Assembly (NCBI RefSeq): GCF_018294505.1
Contig: NC_057811.1
Coordinates: 410,442,968 to 410,506,967 of the forward strand
DNA length: 64,000 bases
DNA from: Triticum aestivum
Lineage: Eukaryota > Streptophyta > Magnoliopsida > Poales > Poaceae
Direction: 5' to 3'
Part shown: piece by piece, positions 43,744 through 55,834 of the stretch
Layout of the letters: each line of letters opens with the position of its first letter
Position numbering within the stretch: position 1 is the first letter of the stretch
The notes under the pieces: model-generated
Database searches by the model: none
The model's input: only the letters and a program-made list of their open reading frames with translations
What the model was told of the DNA's origin: nothing
Made by a program: the position numbers and the translations under genes

Positions 43744-46732
43744 ATGTCCGGATCCAACCTTCAAGGCCGGTGGATGGCCTCCTCTGTCACAGAGGAGGAC
43801 ATCAAGAAGCTAAGAGAAGCCAGGTATCTGACCGCCGAAATCTCGCACAGGCTGCCAGCTCAAGGGCAGGTCATCCCCACTCCCGAACCCAACGAGAGTG
43901 TCGTATTTATTTCCCACTTCCTCCGAGGGCTAGGCTTTAGTGTTGATCCCTTTGTTAGAGGGCTTATGTTCTACTACGGGCTCGATTTCCATGATCTGGC
44001 TCCGGATTCCATCCTTCACATCTCGTCGTTCATCGTCGTGTGTGAAGCCTTCCTCCGCATCACCCCACACTTCGGCTTATGGCTCAGGACCTTCAATGTG
44101 AAGCTGAAGATGATTGAGGGGCGCCACGCAGAGTGCGGAGGTGCCACAATAAACAAAGGCGCCGATGCTCCATGGCCAAAGGGTTCCTTCCCGGAGACAT
44201 CCAAGTTATGGCAGCGGGAGTGGTTTTACATCACCGCTCCCTGAAGCGCTAAGTGGGTAGCTGCCCCCGCCTTCTGTCCGGGCCCCCCGCCACAATTGGC
44301 GTCATGGGTCAACAAAGGGCTGGACTGGGGGCCAACTAATGATGTGCCGACATTGCAGAGCCGCATCCGAGATCTCTTCAAGGGAGATGTCAGCCTTGTC
44401 AAGGTAATGCAAGTCATGCTAGTTCGTCGGGTCCTGCCATGCCAACGTCGACCTCTCTGTATGTGGGAGTTCAACCCAGAAGGACCGTGAACTATTCAGC
44501 AATTCTTCGGCGTGACGCTCGAAGAGATGTATGGATTTTTCTTCGGATCACGAATAAAGTGTCCAGACACCACCGAGGATGCGGGTCTGAACTGCAATCG
44601 TCCAGACACCCAAGTAAGTAATTCCGCGGCCGAACACATTGTCTTTTAATTTATCACAACTTCATTCTAAAAAGTCGCCTTTTGACCAGGACTGGATAAA
44701 AAAGGCGAAGATGATCAGGTGTTCGGCCCCCCTTCCCGAAGGCTCACCGGATCCTATACTAGCCAGGATGCTTGAGCTTGCGCCTTATCAAGTGCCATCA
44801 GGGGAAGATAAAGGGAGGAACAAAGAAGCCGAAAGCAAGCCTCACTCATTATTCATCCAAACCGGGGGAATTAGTGCCTCCGCGAAGGAGGATAACCGGG
44901 GAGAAGAATCTAAAATTCCCTCTCCCCAAGGAAGGAAGAGGGCCGCCTCTGAAGACTTGGAAACAATGGTTTTCAAACAAGGGAAGAAACCTTTGTCAGG
45001 GAGCCCTTCCCCGGAGGGCATCCTTACCGCACAGTTCCCGCAAGGGGACCAGCCCTCCACCGAGCTGTAAGTAAACAAAAGTACTTTATAGTAAATATAC
45101 CCTGCGTCATTTTTTAGAACAATAATCGAGACGTATGTCTTGTAGTTCGGATGGTAGCCCTTCTTGACAAAGTTCGTCTTCGGGGGATCTTCTTCCGGAG
45201 ATGATGGAGAGAGAAATACCTCCCCGTGCCTCCCCGCCTCGTGATGCGGACGACCCTGAGGTGTCGTCACGGAGGATTTCTCCTGATCCGCCAAGGCCAG
45301 AAGGTAACCCTTCGGCCACCCGAAGTCCAGAGTATTCGGCTCCTAAGGAGAGCAACAGAAAGAGTCCGGGACTGTCCGGTGCGCTACCAGAGGCACTGAT
45401 GAATCTTCTGGAGCAAGCGGCTATCTCAGAAGCGCATCGTACGCTAATGGGTACGGTGGTTGAGAGGATTTCATCCGCCGAAAGCGGGTTGGATGAAGCT
45501 TTTATGAGCCTGCTGAGAGGCTTTGAGGTACGCAAAGTAATATTTTTTTGACGGTACCGCACACGCTAGGTGTTCCCTATGTAGATAGTAGCCCCTGAGA
45601 CTCTGGTTGCCGTCGAAAAAGGCGGCAAATAGAGGATCATAGTCCCTGGTAATAACCGTGTTGCTTTCATGTGCAGGCGGCTGAGGGTCCGGTGGCTAGC
45701 CGGACTGGTGAGTTTGCCGAACTGAAGCGGCAACTTGATGCGGCAGATGCCTACATCGTGCTTGTAAACAAGCGGCTCAACGAGGCACAGGGTATGTATT
45801 TCTCCGGTGATCAACACATATTAAGAGGAGCATGATGCTAGTATCTGTAATATGCTGTGACTGCAGATGGAGCTGCCGCCGTGGAGACCCTTCAGGCGGA
45901 ACTTGCCTGAGCCAAGGAACAAGCTAGGAAGAGTGATGCGGCCGCCCTAAAGGCGGTCGAAGAGCTAAGAGCCGAAGAGGCTGCACATTGCCAGAGCAAA
46001 GAGAAAATAGCCAAGATGGCTGTTGAGTTGAAATATGCCGCCGACCGTTATGAGCTTCTTGAAAAGGAAAGCCAAACGAAGACGGCGGACCTGGAGAAAG
46101 CCATGGTAGCAGCCAAGGAAGCCCGCTCTAAAATCAGAGCGGCGAAGGGGGAGCTACGTCAAGCCGGAGATATCGCGGCTGGGAAGCCCTTTTTGTTGCG
46201 GACGAAGTTCGGAGATCCTAAGTATGCCCTTCTGGATCAATTATGGAGTTCTGCAGACGCATACTTGGATTTGGCAGCAAGTGCTGCTGATGCGACAGAG
46301 TTTTTCAAAGATCAAAAAGGTCACGAAGTGGAAAAGCTGTTCTGGTCGCAGTTCAATGTTCTAGTGCGTCCGCTGCTGTTAAATGAGCAAATGGCCGAGT
46401 GGGCCGAGCTCCATAGGTTGTCCGGGCTTGCCATGAGGTCTGTTGTGGATCATCTTTGGCCGGAAGGACCAAGGCCGAATAGTTATTTTGGCTTAGTGCA
46501 ATGATTCCTTGGTGCTGTGCCGCATATCGACGCTGTGAAGAGGTCATCGTGCATAGAGGGTGCGCGGATGGCTCTTGCCCATGTCAAGACATACTGGGCA
46601 GAGATGGAGGCCACCGCTATTGCAACCCAGAGTTCGGCCATAGGCCGGGTATCGGCCGAGCACTATTTTGAAGAAGTCCTAGAAGGTGCTCGTTTAATAG
46701 AGGCTCAGTGCTCGAAGAGTATCATGTTCTAG
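43744..46732 (+). pseudogene. A2 antisense multi-exon gene, Transposase_28-like plus coiled coil
   Basis: It is collinear with the A1 gene. Proposed exons are 43744-44613, 44690-45066, 45146-45527, 45677-45791 and 45867-46732. The intron 1 donor is intact here (CAA|GTAAGT, 44614). Exon 1 keeps six C where A1 has seven, so it reads through to SWVNKGLDWGP. Domain content is as in A1: N-terminal Transposase_28-like part, charged linker, coiled coil, helical tail. Stops are TGA at 44242, TGA at 45165, TGA at 45908 and TGA at 46502; A1 has CGA at three of these. Comparing the two copies gives a credible ancestral gene model with every lesion private to one copy. Confidence 0.72.
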
Positions 46733-46775
46733 TGACATGTATCCCAATTGTAAGAACAATGTTATTTGAATTACG

Positions 46776-49700
46776 CCAAGTTCATGGCACGGCCGTGTTA
46801 CGTGTATTTACAGCTCAAGATGCCGGGTCATAATGGGACCATTACGGTTCACGGCAGCCGGAAGGTGGTCCTGGAGTGTGAGGAAGGCGATGCAGCTTAT
46901 GCAGAATCTTTTTGCGCAACAGAGGAGTTGAAGTTTTACAAAGACAACGTTGACCCAACAGATATGACCTGTCTGAAAAAGCCGACTACGGAGCAAGAGC
47001 TGGCAATGAAATTTAAGTCGGCTGATGAGACTAAACTTGTTGATTTTGTTCCAGGAGATTCATCTCAGCAGTTTAGCATCAGTGCCAATCTGGATCCAAA
47101 ATAGGAAAGCGCGCTCATCGAGTTCATCCGTGAGAATAAGGACATTTTTGCATGGAAGCCGTCTGACATGCCAGGTGTACCTAGAGAACTCGCTGAGCAC
47201 ACTCTCAATGTTGATCCGAAATTTAAGCCGGTCAGGAAGTTCCTTCGGCGGTTTAATGAGGAGAGGCGGAAAGCTATTGGTGAAGTGGTGGGCCGGCTCT
47301 TGGCAGCCGGGTTTATTGTTGAAGTTTTTCACCCAGAGTGGTTGGCTTACCCGGTGCTCGTACTCAAGAAGAACGGCACTTGGCGGATGTGTGTGGACTA
47401 CACGGACTTAAACAAGGTGTGTCCGGCTGATCCTTTTGCTCTTCCCCGTATTGATCAAATTATTGATGCTACGGCAGGTTGTGAGTGCTTAAGTTTCTTG
47501 GATGCGTATTCTGGATATCATCAGATTAAAATGGCAGTTAAGGACCAGGAGAAGACATCGTTCATCACTCCCTTTGGAGCCTTCTGCTATGTGTCCATGC
47601 CCTTTGGACTCAAGAGTGCCCATGTGACTTACCAGCGTTGCGTGCAGAACTGTCTTCATAACCAGATTGGGCGCAATGTTTATGCTTATGTGGATGATAT
47701 TGTGGTTAAATCCAGGAAGGAGGAAACCCTGATAGATGATCTGAGGGAAACCTTTGATAATCTCCGGGTCTACAAGATGATGCTTAACCCGGTCAAGTGT
47801 GTTTTTTGTGTTCCCGCAGGCAAGCTCTTGGGTTTCTTGGTTTCTAACAGAGGCATTGAAGCTAACCCGGAGAAGATCAAGGCCATCACCTCCCTGGCTA
47901 AGCCGGCGTGTATAAACGACGTCCAGCGCTTGGCGGGTCGTATTGCTGCTTTAAGCCGCTTTATAAGCCGTTTGGGGGAGAAGGCCATGCCATTATATCA
48001 GTTGATGAAGAAAACTGATGACTTTGTCTAGAATGATACAGCTAACACTGCTTTTGAGGATTTGAAGAGACAGCTGGCCGAGCCCCCAGTCCTTGCTGCT
48101 CCGGTTGACAAGGAGCCTTTATTGCTGTATGTGGCTGCTAACACACGAGCCGTCAGTGTGGCCGTGGTGGTGGAGCGCAAGGAAGAGGGTAAGGAGTATC
48201 CGGTTCAGCGGCCGGTTTATTATGTCAGCGAAGTACTCATTGAGTCCAAGCAGCGGTATCCGCATTGGCAGAAGCTTGTTTATGGTGTGTTCATGGCAAG
48301 CCGGAAGCTTAAGCATTATTTCCAAGGTCACCCCATTACTGTGGTCAGTTCTTCCCCCCTTGGAGATATCATTCAAAACAGGGAGGCCACAGGGAGAGTG
48401 TCTAAGTGGGCTATAGAGCTCGGGCCTCATGGTCTGAAGTATGTGCCACGCACTGCTGTTAAATCTCAGGCTTTGGTGGATTTCATCAATGATTGGACAG
48501 AGCTACAAGTGCCCGAACAAAAGCCGGATAACACATATTGGACTATTTACTTTGATGGGTCCAGGCAGTTGGAGGGCTCGGGGGCTGGAGTCGTATTGGC
48601 TTCCCCTAAGGGTGATAAGTTCCATTATGTGCTACAATTGATGTTTCCTTGTACCAACAATGCAGCTGAGTACGAGGCCCTGCTCCACGGTCTTCGGATG
48701 TCTAAGGAGATGAGCTTGAGCCGGGTAAGGTGCTTCGACGACTCAGACTTGGTGGCTCAACAAGTATCAGGAAAGTGGGACTCCAAGGACCCTCTCATGG
48801 CGGCTTATCGCCGCGAAGTTGATGCCATTGTTGGGCACTTCCAGGGTTACCAAGTAGAGCACATCGATCGCAGGAAGAACGAGGCGGCTGATGCTTTAAG
48901 CCGGCTGGGCTCTCAGCGAAAACCGGTGCCGCCTAATACTTTCCTGGACATCCTGCATAACCCTTCGGTTAAGTTGCCCACAGAGGAAGACTTGGCTGTC
49001 CCTGACCCGGAGGCACGACTGGTGGCGGCTCTCCATATCATACCGGACTGGACAATGCCCTATCTGGCTTACATGACCCGGGGAGATTTGCCTGAGGATG
49101 AAACTTTGGCCAGACAAATAACCCGGCGGTCTAAGTCAATGATTGTTATCAATGGTGAGTTGCATCGCCGCAGTGTTACGGGAGCGTTCCAGCGTTGTGT
49201 CTCCCCTGAGGAAGGTCAAGAGATCTTGCGTGAGATTCATGAAGGGGATTGTGGCCATCACGCCGGCTCAAAGTCTCTTGTGGCCAAGGCTTTTCGTCAT
49301 GGTTTTTATTGGCTGACGGCTCATGCTGATGCGGAGGACTTGGTCAGTAAATGTGATGGTTGCCAAAGGTTCTCGCGACGGGGTCATGTGCCGGCTCAGG
49401 AGCTGAGGATGATCCCAATTACTTGGCCCTTTGCGGTCTGGGGGCTTGATATGGTTGGGCCTTTTAAAAGGTCCAAGGATAAGAAGACCCACCTCTTGGT
49501 GGCAGTTGACAAATTTACCAAGTGGGTTGAAGCGGAGCCAGTTAGCAAGTGTGATGCAGCCACGGCGGTTCAATTTATGAAAAAGGTGATTTTTCGTTTT
49601 GGCTTTCCGCACAGCATTATCACTGACAATGGTACCAATCTATCCAAAGGCGCCATGGAGGAGTTTTGTCAACGAGAGCATATCCGACTTGATGTTTCAT

Positions 49701-50308
49701 CAGTGGCTCATCCTCAATCCAATGGTCAAGCTGAGAGGGCTAATCAGGAGATTCTGAAGGGCATCAAGCCCCGGCTTTTGGTCCCTTTGCAACGGACGCC
49801 GGGTTGTTGGGTGGAGGAGTTACCCTCCGTGTTATGGAGCATCAACACTACTCCTAACAGGTCTACAGGTTTCACGCCTTTCTTCATGGTTTATGGGGCA
49901 GAAGCAGTCCTCCCCAGTGACATCCGTCATGACTCGCCTCGAGTGGCGGCTTATGTTGAGGTGGATAATGAACAGGCGCGCCAAGATACTCTTGACTTGT
50001 TGTACAAACAGCGTGATGTGGCAGCAGCTCGCTCAGCGATTTACCAACAAGACCTGCGCCGTTATCATAGTCGCCGGGTTAAATCCCGGGTCTTCCAGGA
50101 AGGCGATCTGGTGCTCCGGCTCATCCAAGATCAAACAGATGCGCACAAGCTATCCCCACCTTGGGAAGGGCCCTTTGTGGTCTGCAAGAATTTGCACAAC
50201 GGGTCATATTACCTCATTGACATTCGGGAGCACAAAGATTCATGTAAGTCGGAGGAAGAGACCCGTCGGCCGTGGAATATAGCTCAGCTTCGGCCTTACT
50301 ACACTTGA
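46776..50308 (+). pseudogene. Element C protease tail, RT, two RNase H domains, integrase
   Basis: A single frame runs to a natural stop at 50306, interrupted only by TAG at 47102 (from CAG) and TAG at 48029 (from TGG); the ancestral codons are inferred from motif context. It opens in the protease C-terminus (AKFMA.. YLQLKMPGHNG). Reverse transcriptase has MCVDYTDLNKVCPAD, FLDAYSGYHQIK and intact YVDD at 47687-47698. RNase H is followed by an archaeal-type RNase H (YFDGSRQLEGSGAGVVL, Asp 48554; NNAAEYEALLHGL). Integrase has the zinc domain (GDCGHHAGSKSLV; CDGCQRF), Asp 49448, Asp 49625 and Glu 49733. All catalytic residues seen are intact, making this the better preserved Tat pol of the window. 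Confidence 0.9.
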
Positions 50309-51394
50309 GCCACCGGCTCTCATAATGTACATATTCCTCTAAGCCATGTATATATTATGATAAGCAATAAAGCAGGACCTCTGTCCTTTTTTCTCCTCCA
50401 AATGTGCACGTGTTGTTTTCATTGCAAGATCACATGATAACTTGAAGGAGGATCCGGCTATGATCGTATTCGAATCTAGCCGTGGGCAATAAGGTCACTT
50501 GGGGGCTTCCTGTTCAAACATAGGTCGTATTCGAACCAAAGAGAACATAGCTGTCGATACCCATTTGATTGGCAAAGTGCCGAGCTCATTGGGGAGTTTT
50601 CTTTGATCATATTTAAATCATAGTTTAACCTCTTTGGGAACCGACATGGATCGTATTCGAATCAGCGTCGTTAAACAATTCTTAAGGTCATTTGGGGGCT
50701 TCCTGTTAAAACATAGGTCGTATTCGAACCAAAGAGAACATAGCTGTCGGTACCCTCTTGATTGGCATCGCCACACCCACTGGGGGCTATATGATCGCAT
50801 TCGAATCCTAGCATAACCCCTTTGGGACGGGTCTCTGGTCGTATTCGAACCAGAAGCCCCTACGTTTTTTCTGATTTATAGCAAGTTCTTATGATTATTT
50901 CAAGTATGCACGGCAGGTCTCACTTTGCCGGCTTAACTTTAATTTACAGTACTAGTCGAAGACAATCGGTGTTATTAAGACTGGTAAACCAGGATTGAGG
51001 TACCAACCTTATTACCCGGGTTATATAAGCCGGAAGTGTGCTTGCAGGCCGGTAAGTGTGTTATTACGGCTATATCAAGGACATAATTGAGGACAAGTCT
51101 CTTTTGATTCATATTCCGGGTTATATGTCTAAAACTATGATTCTCAGTGCGGTAAGCCGCCTAGAGACTTGTGATTTGTCCTTCTATGCAGGATAATTAA
51201 AGGCAACTATTTGAGATTAAGGAAAATGAATAATTGATTATGACCCGGGGAAATATAAAGGAGACAACTTCAATGGACTTCAGCATTCAACGTGTGCACG
51301 ATGGCACGGCAAAGTTAAAGTGTTGATCCTATTCTATTACAAGACTCATCGAGTCCAAAAGGGTGAAGCATTGTTTAATAAGCCGCCGGCAGAG
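50309..51394. other. Element C spacer between pol and antisense gene
   Basis: About 1.1 kb with no coding frame. The first half contains the TCGTATTCGAA repeats described separately; the second half shows nothing I can name. Confidence 0.6.
50455..50850 (+). repeat. 193 bp tandem repeat with alternating TCGTATTCGAA motifs
   Basis: A segment beginning AAGGTCACTTGGGGGCTTCC at 50491 recurs at 50684, a period of 193 bp. Within and beside it, GATCGTATTCGAATC and GGTCGTATTCGAACC alternate near 50462, 50522, 50648, 50715, 50791 (GATCGCATTCGAATC) and 50837. Each has the palindrome TTCGAA. Confidence 0.8.
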
Positions 51395-54300
51395 TTACGA
51401 TGCTTGCTGGGTTGAAGTCTCCGATTCATCCCTCTCCTCTCCTCCGACTATTCCCAAGACCTGGAAAGTTGACGATTTCCAGTCAATGCCGCTCAGAGCT
51501 TCAAATTGAGCTTCCTCGTCAATTAACCCGGCCGGGTCAATCTCCGGGGCGAAGGTGTGCTTGCGAGCTGGCGGGACTAAGCTGACAGCTTCATAACACG
51601 GGGTGGGGATCCTCTGATTTTCTGCATTGTAACCCGGTTGGTACTTGGTCAGATCTGTGTCGTTTCCAATGAGGGTGGCCACCGAGTGCACGATCTTCAC
51701 GCAGGCTGCAAAGTCCCTTTGGTCGAAGGGTGTGCCGTCTTCCTTCAAACTGGGATAGCCGAGGGCAATGTCCGCCGGGTCTAACTCTGGAAGGAACGCC
51801 TTGGCCCGGCTCAGAGCGGCGATAGCTCCGGCTCTTGCAGAGGCCCGCCGCAGCTCTTGGACGCGTTGGGGAAGAACGGCAAGCCGGCGAAGCACTTCCG
51901 CCAGATGAGTCGGCACCTCATTGGATAGGGCCACCACAGCCAAAGCACGCTGTGACCCGGTGTAGAGTTGCTCCACCAGGGTGTACACGGCCTTCAGCTT
52001 GGTTACCACACTTTGGTTGAGGTTGGCGCTTCTGGGACCTGTTTAACAGAATAAGATAAGCCGCCGACAAGGATGAGTTATGAGATATAAAGATTATAAA
52101 CTTGATGAAAGCCGGTGAAATGACTTACCGAAGATTGCGACAACCATCTGGGACACTTGGCGCTTTAAGCCGGAGAGTTCGGCGGTCTTCTCTGTCAGAG
52201 CCTTCTCCGCCTGTTCGGCCCGGTTCACCAGAGTAGCTTTTTCTTCGGCCCAAGCTTTCCGTTCAGCGTCAAAGTCCGTCTTCAGCTTTTCTTGCGCAGC
52301 AATACTGGACACAAATTTGGCATTGGCCTTCCGGGTCTCAGTTTCTTGCGTCTTCAGGCGGGTCTTTAAATCGGAGATGTCAGCCTCAAACTTCTTGCAA
52401 GCAGTCTGCATAATTTCCGGGTTATAGCATGAACAGTTACTATGCAAATTTAAAGTCCCAAGCACTTTCCAAGCAAAGACACTTGGCACTTGGGGGCTAA
52501 TGCATATCGAACGTTTCTATCTATAAATTACCGGTTCATGGAAGTAAGCCGGAACTTAAGTCTACAACATATTCAATCATAAGTCGTCGACTTGGGGGCT
52601 AGCATGGTAAAGATAACTATGCAGTAAGCAAGAAGAGGGGTACCTCAGATTTCTGCTGAATCTGATTCACCATGTCGATCTCTAAGTCCCGGCTCTTGTG
52701 CACCTGACTGACATACCCGGAGACGATCTCTCCGATGCTCAGATTGGCATAGTCAGTGAGGTCTAGATTGGCCCGGCGGTGCCCTAACAACTCTTCTTTA
52801 GCGGAGCACTTGGCCAGTGCAGTGGGTCTCCCCGGTCAACAAACTCCGTCCGGGTGATTACCACGTCCGGGTCATCGGCCGGGTGAGCCAGGCTGGAGGT
52901 CTCCGGGTTAGCACAAGTTTCTGCGATTGCCTTGTCGGTTGGACGGCGGCTGCGGGAGCAGAGGCAGCTGGCGGTTCTTGAGCTGCAGCCTCCGGTTCAG
53001 GCAAATCCGGCTCGTCGACCGGCTTGTTCTTTTTCGCCCTCTTGCTGAGCTTTGCCTGGGCACTGAAAGGACAGAAAGGTTAGTACAAAAGTATGAGTAA
53101 AGATAAGCACAACAAGAAATGATCGTCATTACCCGGGTACGGTCTTGAAGGCCGGCAGGTTTGATTGCATCGAGTCACCAGAGGAGGGTGAGGTTTCCTG
53201 ATAGTTTGAGTCTGAAGAATTGAGCGGTTGACGAATAACACCCGCCAAAGGATGAAAAGGGTACAAGAGGGAGATAACCTCGGTCCGGCGTTTCCTCGAC
53301 GCGTCAGGTAAACCGGAGGACAGGTCAGCGTCCTTGTTGGTCCGGGTGTGCCGCCGGCTCTCATGAGTCTGTCGCTTCAAAAGAAATTGAGGATCTTGGT
53401 AAGCTAAAGGATGTGAAAATCTTACTTTCCGGGTTACCCTTCGGACTTTTAGCCTTGGCAAGGGCTCCGAGTCGGAGGAAAGTGACATTACCTCTTCAAC
53501 CACCGGGTTACTTGCTCCGGTGTCATCCTGTTGATGAACAGTATTGATAAAGTGGACAGAAATAAATAACAGATATAACAATTGCTTACAGGTTCAGGGG
53601 TTACCTCTGACTCGGAGCTGTCGCTTAGTTGCATCAGCTCTGAAGCAGTAGGCCTACTTCTCTTCTTGCGGGGAGCGGCTCTCTTGGCGGCTTTCTTCGC
53701 CTTCCTGGCCTTCTTGGCTGCCTCATGGTCATATTTGACCTTCCAGAATATGTCATCAGCCTGAAAAATACAATGATGATTTCTTAAAGATTCAGATGAA
53801 GGTTATCTACAGAAGAAGATAAGATGTTCAGATCAGCGGCTTACTGCTGGGGCTGGGTTGGTCTTGCAGAAGGGGGCTAACCCGGTCCTCCCGCAGTCTG
53901 CCAAGCTCTCATTTAAAAGGGCCTTGGTCATGTCTTTAGCAATGTCTTCAGGAAGATCGTTGCGGCTGTGTCGCAAGGGGTCATCTTTCCGGCCTGTGTA
54001 TTCACACATTAAGCCGGGGCGGTGGCTCAGGGGGATCACCCGCCACGAGATCCAGACCCGGACCAGATCAATTCCGTTGAGACCATTGCCCAGGAGAGCC
54101 TTGATCTTGTTGATGGTGGGGAGCAGAGGTTGGCGCTCTGCCTGAGTTAACTTGTCAGACAGAGGGTGAGTTGGTTCCAGACGTGAAGGGCGAAAGCCGG
54201 GCAGCGGGCTCTCGTCAGCCGGCGACGTGTCTTGGCAATAGAACCACGTCTGGTTCCAGTCCTTTGGGTGACTCGGCGGCTCAGCGTAAGGGAAAAGGCA

Positions 54301-54764
54301 ATCTCTCCGTCGCTGAATGGAGATGCCGCCAAGTTCCAAGCTTGGCCCGTTGGCGCACTCGTTCTGACGGTTCAGGTAGAAGAGCTCTCTGAAGAGCAGC
54401 AGGCTGGGCTCCTCTCCAAGATAAACCTCGCAGAACACTTGGAAATTGCATATGTTGGACACCGAGTTGGGTCCTATATCTTGTGGCCGCAGGGTCAAAG
54501 AAATTTAGTACATCCCTGAAGAACTTTGAGCCGGGCGGTGCGAAGCCCCGGCTCATGTGATCCGCAAAAATCACTACCTCCCCGTCTTTTGGCTGTGGTC
54601 TCTCCTCTGACGGGTCAGGGGCACGGTAGGACATGACGTCCTTCTTGGGCAGGTAACCCAACTTTACAAAATCTGCTAAAGTCTCGTCGATGACGTTGGA
54701 CCTCATCCAATTGCAAGTGATGGGTGCTTTAGGAGCTTTGGGAGGCATGGTGAAAGTCGGCAGC
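51395..54764 (-). pseudogene. Element C antisense multi-exon gene, Transposase_28-like plus coiled coil
   Basis: It runs opposite to pol. Proposed - strand exons are 54764-53845 (ATG 54748), 53760-53590, 53527-53133 (possibly with another small intron), 53064-52643, 52405-52129 and 52038-51395, each bounded by GT and AG. Exon 1 encodes MPPKAPKAPITCNWMRSNVI, VIFADHMSRGFAPPGSKFFR, SVSNICNFQVFCEVYLGEEP and WNQTWFYCQD, collinear with the Transposase_28-like part of the A1/A2 genes. Exon 2 is Lys/Arg-rich; exon 5 is a coiled coil (SDLKTRLKTQETETRKANAK); exon 6 is a helical tail. An extra C near 54492 shifts the frame in exon 1. Overall similarity to the A genes suggests one ancient gene family carried by different elements. 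Confidence 0.65.
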
Positions 54765-55368
54765 CTATGATAAAAGGAAACGTCCGGTTTAATTGTAAGC
54801 CGGAGGAAATTTACGGTTCAATATTAAAATGGCGGCTTATGGAGGGGACTAATGACATATATCTAAGTGCATCGGGTTATCTAAGCCGCTGGTGTGCTTG
54901 AGAGTAATTCAAATCGTCTACAGCCTTGTTGTAAGTGAGCCGGAAAATTTTACGGCGCATAGCTTCCTTTGAGCCGGAAGGTTCTACGGCGCGTGGTTTC
55001 TTTAAACCGGAAATGTAAACCGCCATGACTTAACGAGTGCAGTTTTTTGCTAAGTGTGGTGAAAACAGGTTTCACACATTGCAGTAAGTAATTTGGATCA
55101 AAATGGTCGGCTAAAAGGAAAGTTTCTAGACCTAAAATAGATGCAAAGGAAGTTCTTGGGCTCGAACGAAGCCTTTATGCAGTAAAAAGAGGTCTACTTG
55201 CATTTGAAATGAGTGCCAAACAGCTACCGCGTTGGTTCTATACTATCTTAAGATCAAGAAGAGGCAGTAAAAATGAAAACTACCAAGAACTCATGGGCGA
55301 CGGCGAAGAACACGGAAGAACAGCAGGAGCTTAACGCAGATCTACTCTACGAGGAGGAAGAAACTTAC
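54765..55368 (-). other. Leader intron of element C antisense gene (604 bp)
   Basis: On the - strand CATCC|GTAAGTTTC at 55368 is a strong donor, and TTTTATCATAG at 54765 is an acceptor 16 nt before ATG 54748. The leader exon upstream (about 55520-55369) is CT-rich then CCG-rich, like many plant gene leaders. This model is inferred from splice signals only. Confidence 0.5.
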
Positions 55369-55543
55369 GGATGCAGGGGTTCGCCGCGGTTCTCTGGACG
55401 GTTCAGGGTGATGCAGCAGCCAAGGACGACGAGAATGCGGAGCTTTGTTGCAGCGGCGACGGCGGCGGAGCTCGAGCAGCACGGGAGCAGTGAGAGGAAG
55501 GAGACGACAGAAGAGGGAGAATGAGAAAGACCCGAGGGTCGGG

Positions 55544-55552
55544 CTATTTATA
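55544..55552 (-). promoter_or_regulatory. TATA box of element C antisense gene
   Basis: TATAAATAG (- strand) in GGCCTTATAAATAGCCCGACC lies upstream of a CT-rich leader. It lies inside element C, about 290 bp from the LTR, and points away from it. Confidence 0.6.
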
Positions 55553-55819
55553 AGGCCAGACTCATAATTGGGCGCGAGAAACGAGGAGGCCACGGCGCGG
55601 TTATCTCGCCCGAGAGGCGCCTCGATTTTCGGGATGGCAGTAAAGATAAGATCTGTTGCGGATCTGGTGGAGTAAAAAATGGACTTAATGGAAGATGACA
55701 TCACGGCGGATTACCCGGAGTCCAGAGGATGACGTCACGCCGGGTTATGGCCTTCACACAATTGTAAGCCGGAGATTTTCTGTCGAAAGAATTGAAGATT
55801 GACATGAGCCGGCTCAAAT

Positions 55820-55834
55820 CAATCTGGGGCCTAA
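55820..55834 (+). other. Polypurine tract of element C
   Basis: AATCTGGGGCCTAA lies directly before the LTR start at 55835, the expected place for plus-strand priming. Only part of it is purine. Confidence 0.45.
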
